A stretch of DNA of 64,000 bases, from positions 389,862-453,861 of the forward strand of contig NZ_JADNYK010000005.1 of assembly GCF_017810075.1 (NCBI RefSeq), in the 5' to 3' direction. The translations under genes and the position numbers were made by a program. Below are positions 22,301 through 27,066 of the stretch, piece after piece; within the stretch, counting starts at the first letter, position 1; the number at the start of each line of letters is the position of its first letter. This DNA is from Pseudozobellia sp. WGM2. Lineage in GTDB: Bacteria > Bacteroidota > Bacteroidia > Flavobacteriales > Flavobacteriaceae. The notes under the pieces are model-generated. The model ran no database searches, was not told the DNA's origin, and was given only the letters and a program-made list of their open reading frames with translations.

Positions 22301-23030
22301 CTATATCTTTAGTAGATACTATTGAAGCACCGATCCAACCGTCTTCATGGGCCTGTGTTGGACTATTACCGATATAGGTTTCATATACGAATGATTCGTT
22401 TGCGTCTAGAGTTATGGTATGCGAATTTGAAATAATACCAGCTCTATCGTTGCCCACTCTAAACTCACAACCTGGGTCATACCCAGACAAAACTACGGTC
22501 GTATTGTCTTCGGTAGCCATAATACCTAAGGTATTCGATTTTGAGGAATGACTGCCTTTATTGGGTACACCGCCCCATTTAAAGTTAGTACCCATAGCTT
22601 GCCTACCCTTGGCGGTCAATGAAGCAGCCTGAGAACCAGATTTACCTCTGTAGTTGACATAGAACTTTTTTCCGCTCGGAGACTCAAATCGTAATCCGCT
22701 GTTGGTCAGTACAACTCCGGTATTATTGTTATTTACCAGAGTAATGTTGTTATCGCCATTACCCAATGTCCATACTCCAGCATTGAGGTTATCGATACTG
22801 AAAGTTCTTACAATGGCATTTGAGGTGCCTTGGTACGCATTTACTGTAAACGCGCTTGTTTCAGGAGTAGATAAATAGATAGCTTGTTGCTGAATACCTT
22901 GGTTGTTTTGCCCCTGCTTCATTGGCGGCAAATAGTGTAGGTCGCTTAATTGAGAAAATGCAATTTGGCTAGAAAAAACTATGATTAGAAATAATAGGCT
23001 TTTCAAATAGGGTCTTAGTAGGGTAATCAT
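10308..23030 (-). CDS. giant SprB-like mobile-adhesin-type surface protein, T9SS type B
   Basis: 4,240 residues from the ATG at 23030; the longer frame to 23051 would need a TTG start and adds only seven residues before the signal peptide (about 1-27, ending SQIAFS). Approximate order: an IgGFc-binding-like domain (110-480), a DUF11 domain (550-650), a calcium-binding thrombospondin-3-like linker (DNDGVVDSVDLDDDNDG), a second such linker and second DUF11 domain (about 980-1200). Then come roughly 25-30 SprB-type repeats of 75-100 residues, each with C-x(2,4)-G-x-I and later GG-x-x-PY-x-YS/A-x-D-GG. One block at about 1955-2175 is not a repeat and looks like a jelly-roll. The C-terminus is a canonical type B CTD (NFFTPNGDGANDIWQP, ending FSLYR). 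In Flavobacterium johnsoniae, SprB is moved along the cell for gliding. No SprF adjoins this gene. Confidence 0.9.
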   Translation of the reverse strand: MITLLRPYLKSLLFLIIVFSSQIAFSQLSDLHYLPPMKQGQNNQGIQQQAIYLSTPETSAFTVNAYQGTSNAIVRTFSIDNLNAGVWTLGNGDNNITLVNNNNTGVVLTNSGLRFESPSGKKFYVNYRGKSGSQAASLTAKGRQAMGTNFKWGGVPNKGSHSSKSNTLGIMATEDNTTVVLSGYDPGCEFRVGNDRAGIISNSHTITLDANESFVYETYIGNSPTQAHEDGWIGASIVSTKDIVISNGSINFGSEDGQSHRDAGIDQPVPINKLGKEYVFIRGNGNTNGLTEFPLVIATADNTQVFVNGSSTPVATINNGEYYKIPSSYYSSNTVGANMFVQTSKDVYAYQSMAGSSNLYTQGLNFVAPVNCLLPDYLDNIPDIRNIAGSTVTGGLTIIASVNTTDANIKIYEDGTEISKPPSSPVAGSADWKTFYIPNLDGDISVTSTGPMAIGFFGFNGAQGVAGYFSGFDTVPVVDLGIRGGSGCFVGSEIFEATGNFDAYQWYGDGEMIPGANGESFAPTVAGDYFVRGTKGPCTYDSQPISAYYCDPDVVLNKTVDKPEIKEGERATFTIKVRNLGVGPLTNLRITDNIPSGLTLISAQTISGSWSGNTWNIGTLNGGETAFLNLEVQADEIAILPLLNLINTAINSQDQTDTNITKDNPSARLIVHNDFDNDGVVDSVDLDDDNDGILDTVEQMCIISNDVVFTSPSTTVQGGNAVTEIFTNFNDLWRSSTSSRNPLLPNLSHELLAFTSGGTTFTTGVLDDDIYDSNGNGLLDGIDTNNDGTADISATESNWMALSPSKNIYSEATLEASFNDGDPNNAQGLTVVNDPATDPLNPLLTHGQNGLDLGTGIANVGDTWVYEIDPIVVTNVGDGIPDILLTQVADPSGVGHTVSLYDATGAPLGNAVRVQASSGGALNSIVGSYRLDVYHANGSVFFNNTTRDYRLATVELSEFNIPAASLSDVAYLRLQLGSNADVAFLSYNTASFSGFCANLDTDMDGFPDHLDLDSDGDGCSDANEYYKDNNADGGDGGEYGTGVPVVDPNDGTVIDASYVQVFAPIIILGNTSEDLGGADINGQELSLGQTFNYAIRFQNTGDDDATNFTIRDVLPTGVTVESFDYSNAPGVTENYDPVSHTVTFTIPDNLVEIGDPEYKIAIEVAVSGDCSEFVAACASQLENHAYATYQGIVNSSTFSDEDGSNPAGACITDQEVASNSLANALQDCDVARSVLLCGDFVTLTAGDGFTSYTWAIDNNNNGQIDGSDTLLNDGDPDSEPRTMVVTSIGNYIVEKTAASGCDDHIERIRVNRFGDVQTNPIVDYFNQVNSDSNPDNDLQGEIVTCSIDGDELPKIFLCGSNDSALLQLGITDAQSITWQKLDETSCSDAGDDCANKNGTCTWNNLVQQNNYTVTESGSYRVVIAYENGCFSRFYFNVFQNTLDIAYIPTDIVCNTNGSIRITNPTSGYGYQLFNVTNDAIETPFSAGQGPNFDIANNGTYKVQATQLNPSTGAPIANSCVFETEDIGIQRRDYEVNLSSTTADCDEQGTISVQALNVLPDYSYELYIDDGSNGGAGSFVTSELVKADNTHTFTGVVPGDYIVVTSTTDGCTDTQTITVNEIPELRLTANTENHITCSAGVVNLAVTGGTTGHQYAIWSKNGVLNYADTASIPDTDFVGSTNFYFGYRGNPATYFPNEDGEYVFVVKDDNGCFALSNSVQVDDLGAVTVSASHTDILCADSATSTLTINTTGGTAPYQYSLDGGVTYQNENFFNNLTAGIYTVTVSDSSGTVDNRCTESIEYEITQPFRLTGSATIVEDASCDPSGALVKILNPNGGQAPYTYSFDGGSNFIATDNSRLTAGTYQLVLRDALGCTFDMELTVPSETPDPNLNTTITYNCDGTGEVTVNTDNATDFNYTYELNTVANTPEDSNVFSNVAAGTHTITVGYSSALGAEQSMLFFENFGTGATTQIGEIGTGYCYEPQNGSETACNLGPAGILVSGEYTVTNFVTNPISAWRSPNDHTGLTNGRFLAVDVRVHDNEDDSILWKRENLEVLPNRPITVAFSAYNLRRVTAYGNNPDVLVELVNSSGTVLGSGTTGDIPKNTDADSWYDYSFTFDPGTNTDVSVIFKTNLNSADGNDLILDDIHATQVPEVCEKTQDLTVVVESGKEFEVSILGSTSPTCNGANNGNIRFEVNNFDPAFGYEYSLDGGTSWIAEATTPFTTPSTLGDGNYGIMVRKVDDNSCTAISASTVTLTSPNALTAGLIQTAEFTCFNTGATLEASASEGTPSYEYQLELTDGTMVRAFSNSPQFLNVPAGDYLVRVSDQNNCEVLSSSPVTVTAPTPVAFDLTATQCYDGLSNGSVTATVTDGNGNYTFRINAGAWQTPTPINNLAYTFNNLSEGTYDIEVTDQYGCTSGIQVITIAPTIALSVTATNASVCADGSLTANASGGDGNFEYAFIPSGNTVTDTDFSPSNSASIPLSDVGDYDIYVRDKANGTNYCERMETETVQANPTLAFTATPTDAECFGGTGSIAVSITGGLAPFDYRLVDVTNGTPDQIQNDVVNNSRTYFNLAPSTYDIVITDESGCSETVSGIVVDEPIELTADVEGRTPTACTGDPNDFGFDFLNYPTSIGTVEFSDDGGATWQTSDQFRGYLSGDEVDPSLRTIDGSGNTVCQTDLPRFIVPFPLDDLDITLLPIIVNCTELQVSVRGQNGTAPYEYTYSEDPANFDIVSPAHGWTTTYPAGSTHTFTNLIPGRTYAFYVRDAVGCVRQSSVNVNDIITNPMDISASITPTCDSSSTGIIRYTIVDTDGSTETDMQWTLYDVDGNVIRNSPGVISYANTIEILNLPANEYYIEVQQVDAGGTPQCISASENEILDELEVITGVPQSIQDISCENPGLIEIDNVQGGGGNYFYTVTGPGTFTTITASGDNPIEIPANSPAGNYNVSVEDQYGCSYSLGSVSMNFMAAPTIDDINIDNCDTNATITISASGTGTILYSLDGGSTYQSNGGTYSTIPAGNYDVFIKDASGCTATQNIDVHPTLQATVGLDKQLGCGAGNEAEIAIEAIAGSGIYEFEILDSSAGIKVARQSLVPNPSNVTIDIADTYTVNVYDMGTASPQCSRSYIIEVPLAIQPDFTANPTAVSCPGANDGRIELAQVNNGNNPLTYTLNPMPAGANWDSTTQSFINLPGDNYTITGSGPNGCETVINSTVDENAVLAFDVPNVVQFGCSSDNEVDNATISINTASISGGTGTYNRFVFIDDATNNILQDSNSTSYFYTDVNGGDVIVRVYDNQGCPAEHVVTVNAYDALVDATISVDRNIDCVNSGEDISIDVTSTFTNYSGNPANYEFRQLPSVTYQVSNQFLNLSAGTYTFGIRNVTTGCEIIRSHTVEEPNTFDITVEKLSDVICHGGDGSIRLTVVDAVYTGGFSYTIFNGSGTPVQSGSSVNVGPTPAILVPAGNYTVEVTQDAFPECTQTRSFSISTPEAPLALDPIITEEVGCNNNRGSAQIVPTGGEAPYDIVMTHNTSGTNYTANDVHSFLFQGLGAGQYSIQITDALGCVANFNNAFDLVVPDPITASISNTDLVCEGDYDASVTASVNPRNVTANYRYILNSYDDMAGSNLLVASASQTNNTFNNLVSGFYSVSIFDDMDCEFETTIIEIVEPTDVKGQLTTSQMMTCQNNAELLLTASGGTAPYMWSVDGINFNIMNGSGGANTHLFTNVTQGEYQYFVRDSFNCVSILTNSVNVNEVEDLTATIDLSAARVACHGDNTAVIHAQAAGGLGNYQYALFSDSGLINEVRPNQANGLFTDLIIGDYYLRVESGDCQFVSTRIQIAEPTPLVVSADINNVSCNGAEDGSIDIDVTGGAGTYQYAISPNLNQFFDENLFDELAPGDYTIIVQDANGCFEVIEASIAEPEVLEVNATSTPEICVGEENGTIDLTISGGTAPYSTRLATESTYIENRTFFENLAGGDYIIYVQDANGCEDNVFISVAGGVNLNALVEPVYGCNGNTPNNYINIILEDTSIEDEVLFGIDTTDPSEMQLNPFFRDLPPGNHYVAISHENGCIATHSFIIDDYEPLQIAVTQTNINEITATVTGGKEEYTIYFGDVSNGADNTYFIKETDTYLVTVIDENGCEASASIFMEFIDIEIPNFFTPNGDGANDIWQPKNMEIFPDIYISIYDRYGRTVYTFKDNEDGWDGIYQNSNLPSGDYWYIIKLNGESDTREFVGHFSLYR
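16510..17180 (-). other. non-repeat insertion domain inside the SprB-like adhesin
   Basis: About 220 residues interrupt the run of SprB-type repeats. The block opens with LFFENFGTG, contains GRFLAVDVR, an NLEVLPNRPITVAFSAYNLR strand, a SWYDYSFTFDPG strand and ends with DLILDDIHATQ before the repeat pattern resumes. This F-x-DDI strand order is typical of carbohydrate-binding or MAM/laminin-type jelly rolls attached to bacterial surface proteins. The fold is inferred from pattern only. Confidence 0.55.
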
Positions 23031-23116
23031 TGGTTTGGTCTGATTTGGCAACTACAACAAATTAAAGATGTATTACCGACCTAGATAAATAAATGTTGCC
23101 AAGTGGGTTATCTTTG

Positions 23117-23145
23117 TTGTATTGATTTAAAAACTTATAGATTTG
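23117..23145 (+). promoter_or_regulatory. Bacteroidota-type promoter for the kinase-like gene
   Basis: TTG at 23117-23119, an 18-base spacer, then TAGATTTG at 23138-23145. This matches the TTG-N17-23-TAnnTTTG form used by the primary sigma factor of this phylum. The predicted transcript would have a leader of about 50 bases. A second TATCTTTG box (23109-23116) lacks a well-placed -33 element. Confidence 0.55.
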
Positions 23146-23204
23146 AAGTCTATGACTTTAAAACCATAGATGTTTGTAGGAATTTGTAGGAAAAATGAAA
23201 GAAT

Positions 23205-24290
23205 ATGTCTGAAGAGCGATTAATGTCAAAAAAGAAACCAGCTTATCCGGTAATTCCGGAGTTGGACGAGTATTTAAATCACTACAATCGAAAAATTGAG
23301 ATTCCTATATTTTATGAGGATTTGCTTCGCTTTTCGGGCTCGGTCGTGGTATATGATTCCAATGATGAAGATACGCTTTGGATTCGGGTATATTATTCTG
23401 AATTTGATAGAAAAGAAATTGATAGTGCGCTGAAAAAAGTGTACTCTATTCTGCACTCTGATGGTAGTAGTTATATTCATCAATATTTGAATGTGGATGC
23501 AGTCGATTTTTGCACCTTCGGAAATTCAAAACCATTTCGCATCAAAGTCAGAAATATTCTAAACGATAATTTCACATATTTTTACGTGAAAAGAACCGAT
23601 GCTTCACGCATTTACGGGCTTGAGCTAGAGCACATGTTATCGCCATATAACCTAAACTTCTTAGTCTATAAAGACACTCTAATCGAAGAGCATATTGCAG
23701 GTATACCAGGTGATGTTTTCATTAAAGATATGCTGCCTACCTGCACCGAATCAGAGAAGTCTCAATTGGCTAAAGAATTCGTGAAATTCAATGAGCGTTG
23801 TATGATTCGCTTGTTGGGCGATATGCGCTCTTATAACTATGTAATAGTACCTGTTCACGATTTTGACCATGTGGTATACCGCATACGTGCCATAGATTTT
23901 GATCAACAATGTTTTGAGGGAAAACTTAAGGTCTATCGACCTCAGTTTTTTAAAGAAAACTTTCAGATGGTTGAATTGGTTCGAAACAAATTGTTACGCG
24001 ATTCGGTAGATCAATACAAGCTTGAAGAAAGATCGATCGTGGCCAAAAGAATACTAAGCTCCGGTAACCGAATCAAGAAGTTACGCAACATTGTTAAAAA
24101 AGATACCATTTCTACCCCAGAGAATATTGAAATGTTACGAGAGCTAATTTATGACCTCACTATGGATCTTAATTTCAAAAAATGTAAGACAATGGGCGAA
24201 GTACTTGATTTAGCATTAAATTTTGTACGTAGAAATTACCAAGATGTCAGCATGAAACAGATTATCGAGCAGAATATTAAAATTTTATAA
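23205..24290 (+). CDS. uncharacterised protein with kinase-like (APH/HipA-type) sequence motifs
   Basis: 361 residues, no signal peptide or membrane segment. I do not recognise a named family, but the order of elements fits a protein-kinase-like fold. These are a beta-3-like strand with Lys129 (FYVKR), a following helix with Glu140/142 (LELEHML), and a hinge-like strand ending in a Gly-rich turn (IEEHIAGIPG, about 160-169). A catalytic-loop-like LLGDMRSYNYVIV follows, with Asp206 and Asn211 exactly five residues apart, and then a DFG-equivalent IDFDQQ with Asp231. A basic helical region (about 250-310) and a helical C-terminal tail follow. Substrate unknown; a plain structural protein cannot be excluded. 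An alternative ATG six codons downstream (MSKKKPAYP) is equally possible. It is convergent with the nucleoid-associated gene, 20 bases apart. Confidence 0.6.
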   Translation: MSEERLMSKKKPAYPVIPELDEYLNHYNRKIEIPIFYEDLLRFSGSVVVYDSNDEDTLWIRVYYSEFDRKEIDSALKKVYSILHSDGSSYIHQYLNVDAVDFCTFGNSKPFRIKVRNILNDNFTYFYVKRTDASRIYGLELEHMLSPYNLNFLVYKDTLIEEHIAGIPGDVFIKDMLPTCTESEKSQLAKEFVKFNERCMIRLLGDMRSYNYVIVPVHDFDHVVYRIRAIDFDQQCFEGKLKVYRPQFFKENFQMVELVRNKLLRDSVDQYKLEERSIVAKRILSSGNRIKKLRNIVKKDTISTPENIEMLRELIYDLTMDLNFKKCKTMGEVLDLALNFVRRNYQDVSMKQIIEQNIKIL

Positions 24291-24309
24291 AATTCTAATA
24301 TCTAATTGT

Positions 24310-25368
24310 TTAGCTTTTTTCTTCTTTGTTGAAATAAACTAAATAGTAATACATCTGTCGTTCTTCGTCCCAACCTTTTTCCACAAATTTTTGGGCAGAT
24401 TCCGGATTAATGAAATCCATCTTTATCTGAATATTGGTATCTAGATTAATGACGTTTTTGATTTTCTTTCTAACATCCGAAACGGCCTTATTTGCAATAT
24501 CAAAGTTTGAAACATCTTCAATACTATATTTCGGCCCTTTTTCTACTTTATAATGCTTGAACTCAGGAATTAATTCAGGGTTTTCCATCACCTCGTTTAA
24601 AAAGCCTGTTTCTTCAAACTCATCATTTTTGGCAAAATGATTTACTGCACGGTTCATAAACAGAACCTCTTGTTGCTTATCTTCGGCTGGTAACACTACA
24701 TCTTTTGCGAAATTCTGACAGAACTTGAGGTAATTCTTGGTATAGAAATTCTCATCGGCAAGGGCCTCTACATCTAAAAAGTTCTCTAGCCAATATTTCG
24801 CATCGTACCTGTTGCTATCAACCGATAAAATCTTATAACCTTCCTCTTTATTTGCATTGAAGATAAGGCACCCCTTGTCTAATTTATTGATGTTGATGCC
24901 CTGCTGAATTACAATGTCTAGATTACTGCCTTTTTCTTCAAACTGCAGAAAATCGTGTTTAAGCTCACTTTTAAAAATACCAATAGCATCAGTTTTCTGA
25001 TTGTCTAACATAATGCCTGACAAAAAGACCACATAGACCTCACCACTTTTTATATGCGGGTGGTTCGATTGTTCGAACAAATGAGTAGCGATTCTTTTAG
25101 AGTTTAGATGGGTACTATCAGGGTCGGCGAATATATCGCTGGCTATTTTAAAAAGTTCGTTGAACTCTACATCAACGTCGTTCGTAAATTTAAAATAGTT
25201 CTCTTCCTTTTCCCGAAATGGTTTAAAGAAATACTCTTTTAGTAAACCCGTGGTTTCATCATTTAATGAAAATGGTTCGGCAGACAAAAATATACCCTCA
25301 CTTTTGTTTTTGTTGCCAACGCGGTGAAGTGATATCGTTTCAATTTGGGTAGGATAGAGGTTAATCAT
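24310..25368 (-). CDS. nucleoid-associated protein, NdpA/YejK family
   Basis: 352 residues, near the E. coli YejK length (335). The N-terminal HRVGNK segment, the HLFEQSNHPHIKSGEVYVVFL segment and the GCLIFNANKEEGYKI-x-SVD segment fit the 37-kDa nucleoid-associated protein family (PF04245). The C-terminal IKMDFINPESAQ segment fits too. These are cytoplasmic proteins reported to co-purify with the nucleoid; molecular function is poorly known. It is the last gene of a probable three-gene minus-strand unit (heme A synthase, pRiA4b-like, this gene) with gaps of 28 and 57 bases; there is no evident functional link among them. Confidence 0.82.
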   Translation of the reverse strand: MINLYPTQIETISLHRVGNKNKSEGIFLSAEPFSLNDETTGLLKEYFFKPFREKEENYFKFTNDVDVEFNELFKIASDIFADPDSTHLNSKRIATHLFEQSNHPHIKSGEVYVVFLSGIMLDNQKTDAIGIFKSELKHDFLQFEEKGSNLDIVIQQGININKLDKGCLIFNANKEEGYKILSVDSNRYDAKYWLENFLDVEALADENFYTKNYLKFCQNFAKDVVLPAEDKQQEVLFMNRAVNHFAKNDEFEETGFLNEVMENPELIPEFKHYKVEKGPKYSIEDVSNFDIANKAVSDVRKKIKNVINLDTNIQIKMDFINPESAQKFVEKGWDEERQMYYYLVYFNKEEKS

Positions 25369-25425
25369 AGATCAGGTAGGTAATTAATTTGTTATGTTAG
25401 AATTTCACTGGAACGGATTATAAAA

Positions 25426-25920
25426 CTAGTTCCAGTTCTCATCAAAATCGAGGTCGTCGTAGTTTTCAAAAGTATCGTCAAAGTCGTACTTGGGCTTTGA
25501 TTCAAAATTCTTTTCGGGTGGTGTTTCTGGCAATTCGCCAAAACTGAACAAAAGATTAGGATAAGATACACCCGGTTCGTTTTCAACGATATCGGCAAGT
25601 TCGACAAAAAATGTCCACATGCTCAAGAAATCATAGACATAAATTAGCTTAGGGTTATCTCTCGTCAATACATCTTCTAAAAAAGTTTCGTTCATCAAAC
25701 GCACATCAGAACCATTTTCACTCATATCGAAAAGAGCAATTTCCTCATCTTGGTTCCATTCTTCATCACAGGTATAAAAAGAAGCCATTTCATTTCCTAA
25801 AAAACCAAAAGATTGGGCTATTGAATTGTGAAATTCTTCCATAGAATTATTGGCCTCGATTTCAATATCACGGAATATATCCTCTTGGGCATCTAATATG
25901 ATACGTATCTTATAAATCAT
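25426..25920 (-). CDS. plasmid pRiA4b ORF-3-like protein
   Basis: 164 residues. It opens with MIYKIRIILDAQEDIFRDIEIEAN, followed by a helix with FHNSIAQSFGF and a FYTCDEEWNQDEEI strand, the pattern of the PRiA4_ORF3 family (PF07929). A very acidic tail (DDTFENYDDLDFDENWN) ends the protein. The family is widespread on chromosomes of this phylum, and its name comes from a plasmid relative. There is no sign of a mobile element here. Function unknown, probably a cytoplasmic adaptor-like domain. Confidence 0.8.
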   Translation of the reverse strand: MIYKIRIILDAQEDIFRDIEIEANNSMEEFHNSIAQSFGFLGNEMASFYTCDEEWNQDEEIALFDMSENGSDVRLMNETFLEDVLTRDNPKLIYVYDFLSMWTFFVELADIVENEPGVSYPNLLFSFGELPETPPEKNFESKPKYDFDDTFENYDDLDFDENWN

Positions 25921-25948
25921 TGTCGTTGCTTTTTGAGCGGAGGCAAAG

Positions 25949-26986
25949 TTACAAAGATTTAAATCGTTTTCTAGAACTTATGGCCTCTAAGACCAAATAA
26001 AACTGAACACCAAATAATAGTGATGCCAAGACCAAATGAAGTGGCTGCGAAGCGAAAGGGAAATCAAGATAATACATGGCGATACCCGTAAAAACTTCAA
26101 GGGTTAGCAATAACAATACCCAGTTAATTTTTTTAAAATTAAGTTGATGACGGTAGATGCGCTGTGCCAGAAAAACGTTCAGTAAAACAACTATAATAGA
26201 AAAGGTACGATGCAGGTAAAACTCCCAATCTACACCGGTCAACCAAAGATTTTTAGCTGCCTCACCAACAATGTCAATGCGGTCGTCTACAAATTGTCGC
26301 ACTTGGGTGCCCAAAACGATTTGAACCAAGGTGACGAACAATGTTATTGTCACCAAGGGTAAAATATTAATGTGTGATTTAGGGTAACTATTTGAATCGT
26401 TTTTGGCCGCATGAAGAATATAAAGTAGCATAGCCACAATAACAAGGGCCATTACCATATGCACCGTAATTTTTACGGGCTCAAGAACCGAATAGACCAC
26501 AGTAGCCCCTAACCATGCCTGAAAACCCATTGCGAATACCACCAACCAAGATAAAAAGGTCACCTTTTTGTTCTTTTTATACAATGGTATCGAGAGCAAT
26601 GCCAAGGCCAATGTAGCTAGACCGGCCAATGCTCCAAAAAGACGATTTATATATTCTATCCAAGTGTGGGCTACGTTGAATTTTGCATAGTCGTGTTTTG
26701 TGTATGCTTCCCAATTTCGATGATTGAATGTCTTAACGGTATTAAAATCTTTTGTAGCAACCAAAAGTTTTTCGTCTACTATAATAATCTGTCCTTTCTC
26801 TATTTCGGTGTCGGGTGCCCATTGCAATTCAGAGACATCGGTAGGAGGTATGTAGTGTCCAAAGCATTTGGGCCAGTCTGGGCAGCCCATTCCACTTCCG
26901 GTCATTCTAACGACCGCACCGGCAATAATGACTAGGTATACCAAAACTAAAGATATCTTGGCGACTTTTCTAAAGTGTTTTTGCAT
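25949..26986 (-). CDS. ctaA: heme A synthase, COX15/CtaA family
   Basis: 345 residues with eight hydrophobic segments. The first helix ends with GAVVRMTGSGMGCPDWPKCFG, the hallmark of COX15/CtaA. Conserved histidines that bind heme are visible in helix contexts: HTWIEYINRLFGALAG, KITVHMVMALV, YLHRTFSIIVVL and SQPLHLVLASLLFG. The enzyme oxidises the C8 methyl of heme O to a formyl group, giving heme A for aa3-type cytochrome oxidase. The protein is long between helices 1 and 2, as in the COX15-type branch found in this phylum. A TATTTTTG box (minus strand, 27003-27010) lies just upstream but lacks a -33 partner. Confidence 0.95.
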   Translation of the reverse strand: MQKHFRKVAKISLVLVYLVIIAGAVVRMTGSGMGCPDWPKCFGHYIPPTDVSELQWAPDTEIEKGQIIIVDEKLLVATKDFNTVKTFNHRNWEAYTKHDYAKFNVAHTWIEYINRLFGALAGLATLALALLSIPLYKKNKKVTFLSWLVVFAMGFQAWLGATVVYSVLEPVKITVHMVMALVIVAMLLYILHAAKNDSNSYPKSHINILPLVTITLFVTLVQIVLGTQVRQFVDDRIDIVGEAAKNLWLTGVDWEFYLHRTFSIIVVLLNVFLAQRIYRHQLNFKKINWVLLLLTLEVFTGIAMYYLDFPFASQPLHLVLASLLFGVQFYLVLEAISSRKRFKSL

Positions 26987-27066
26987 AGTTAATTCGTCTA
27001 TGCAAAAATACGGCTACTTGAATTATTTTAGCAGGGGTAAAGCCATTTCTTGACCAAAGTCATGAT

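Noticed and set aside
23031..23051. TTG start giving seven more residues to the SprB-like adhesin
   Set aside because: The ATG at 23030 directly precedes a standard signal peptide; the extra residues add nothing recognisable.
23109..23116. TATCTTTG box as the promoter of the kinase-like gene
   Set aside because: Its only nearby TTG is 10 bases upstream, too close; TAGATTTG at 23138-23145 with an 18-base spacer is better.
25426..25920. pRiA4b ORF-3-like/IS1096 passenger-like gene as evidence of a mobile element
   Set aside because: There are no inverted repeats, transposase or target duplication; the family is common on chromosomes and the name is historical.
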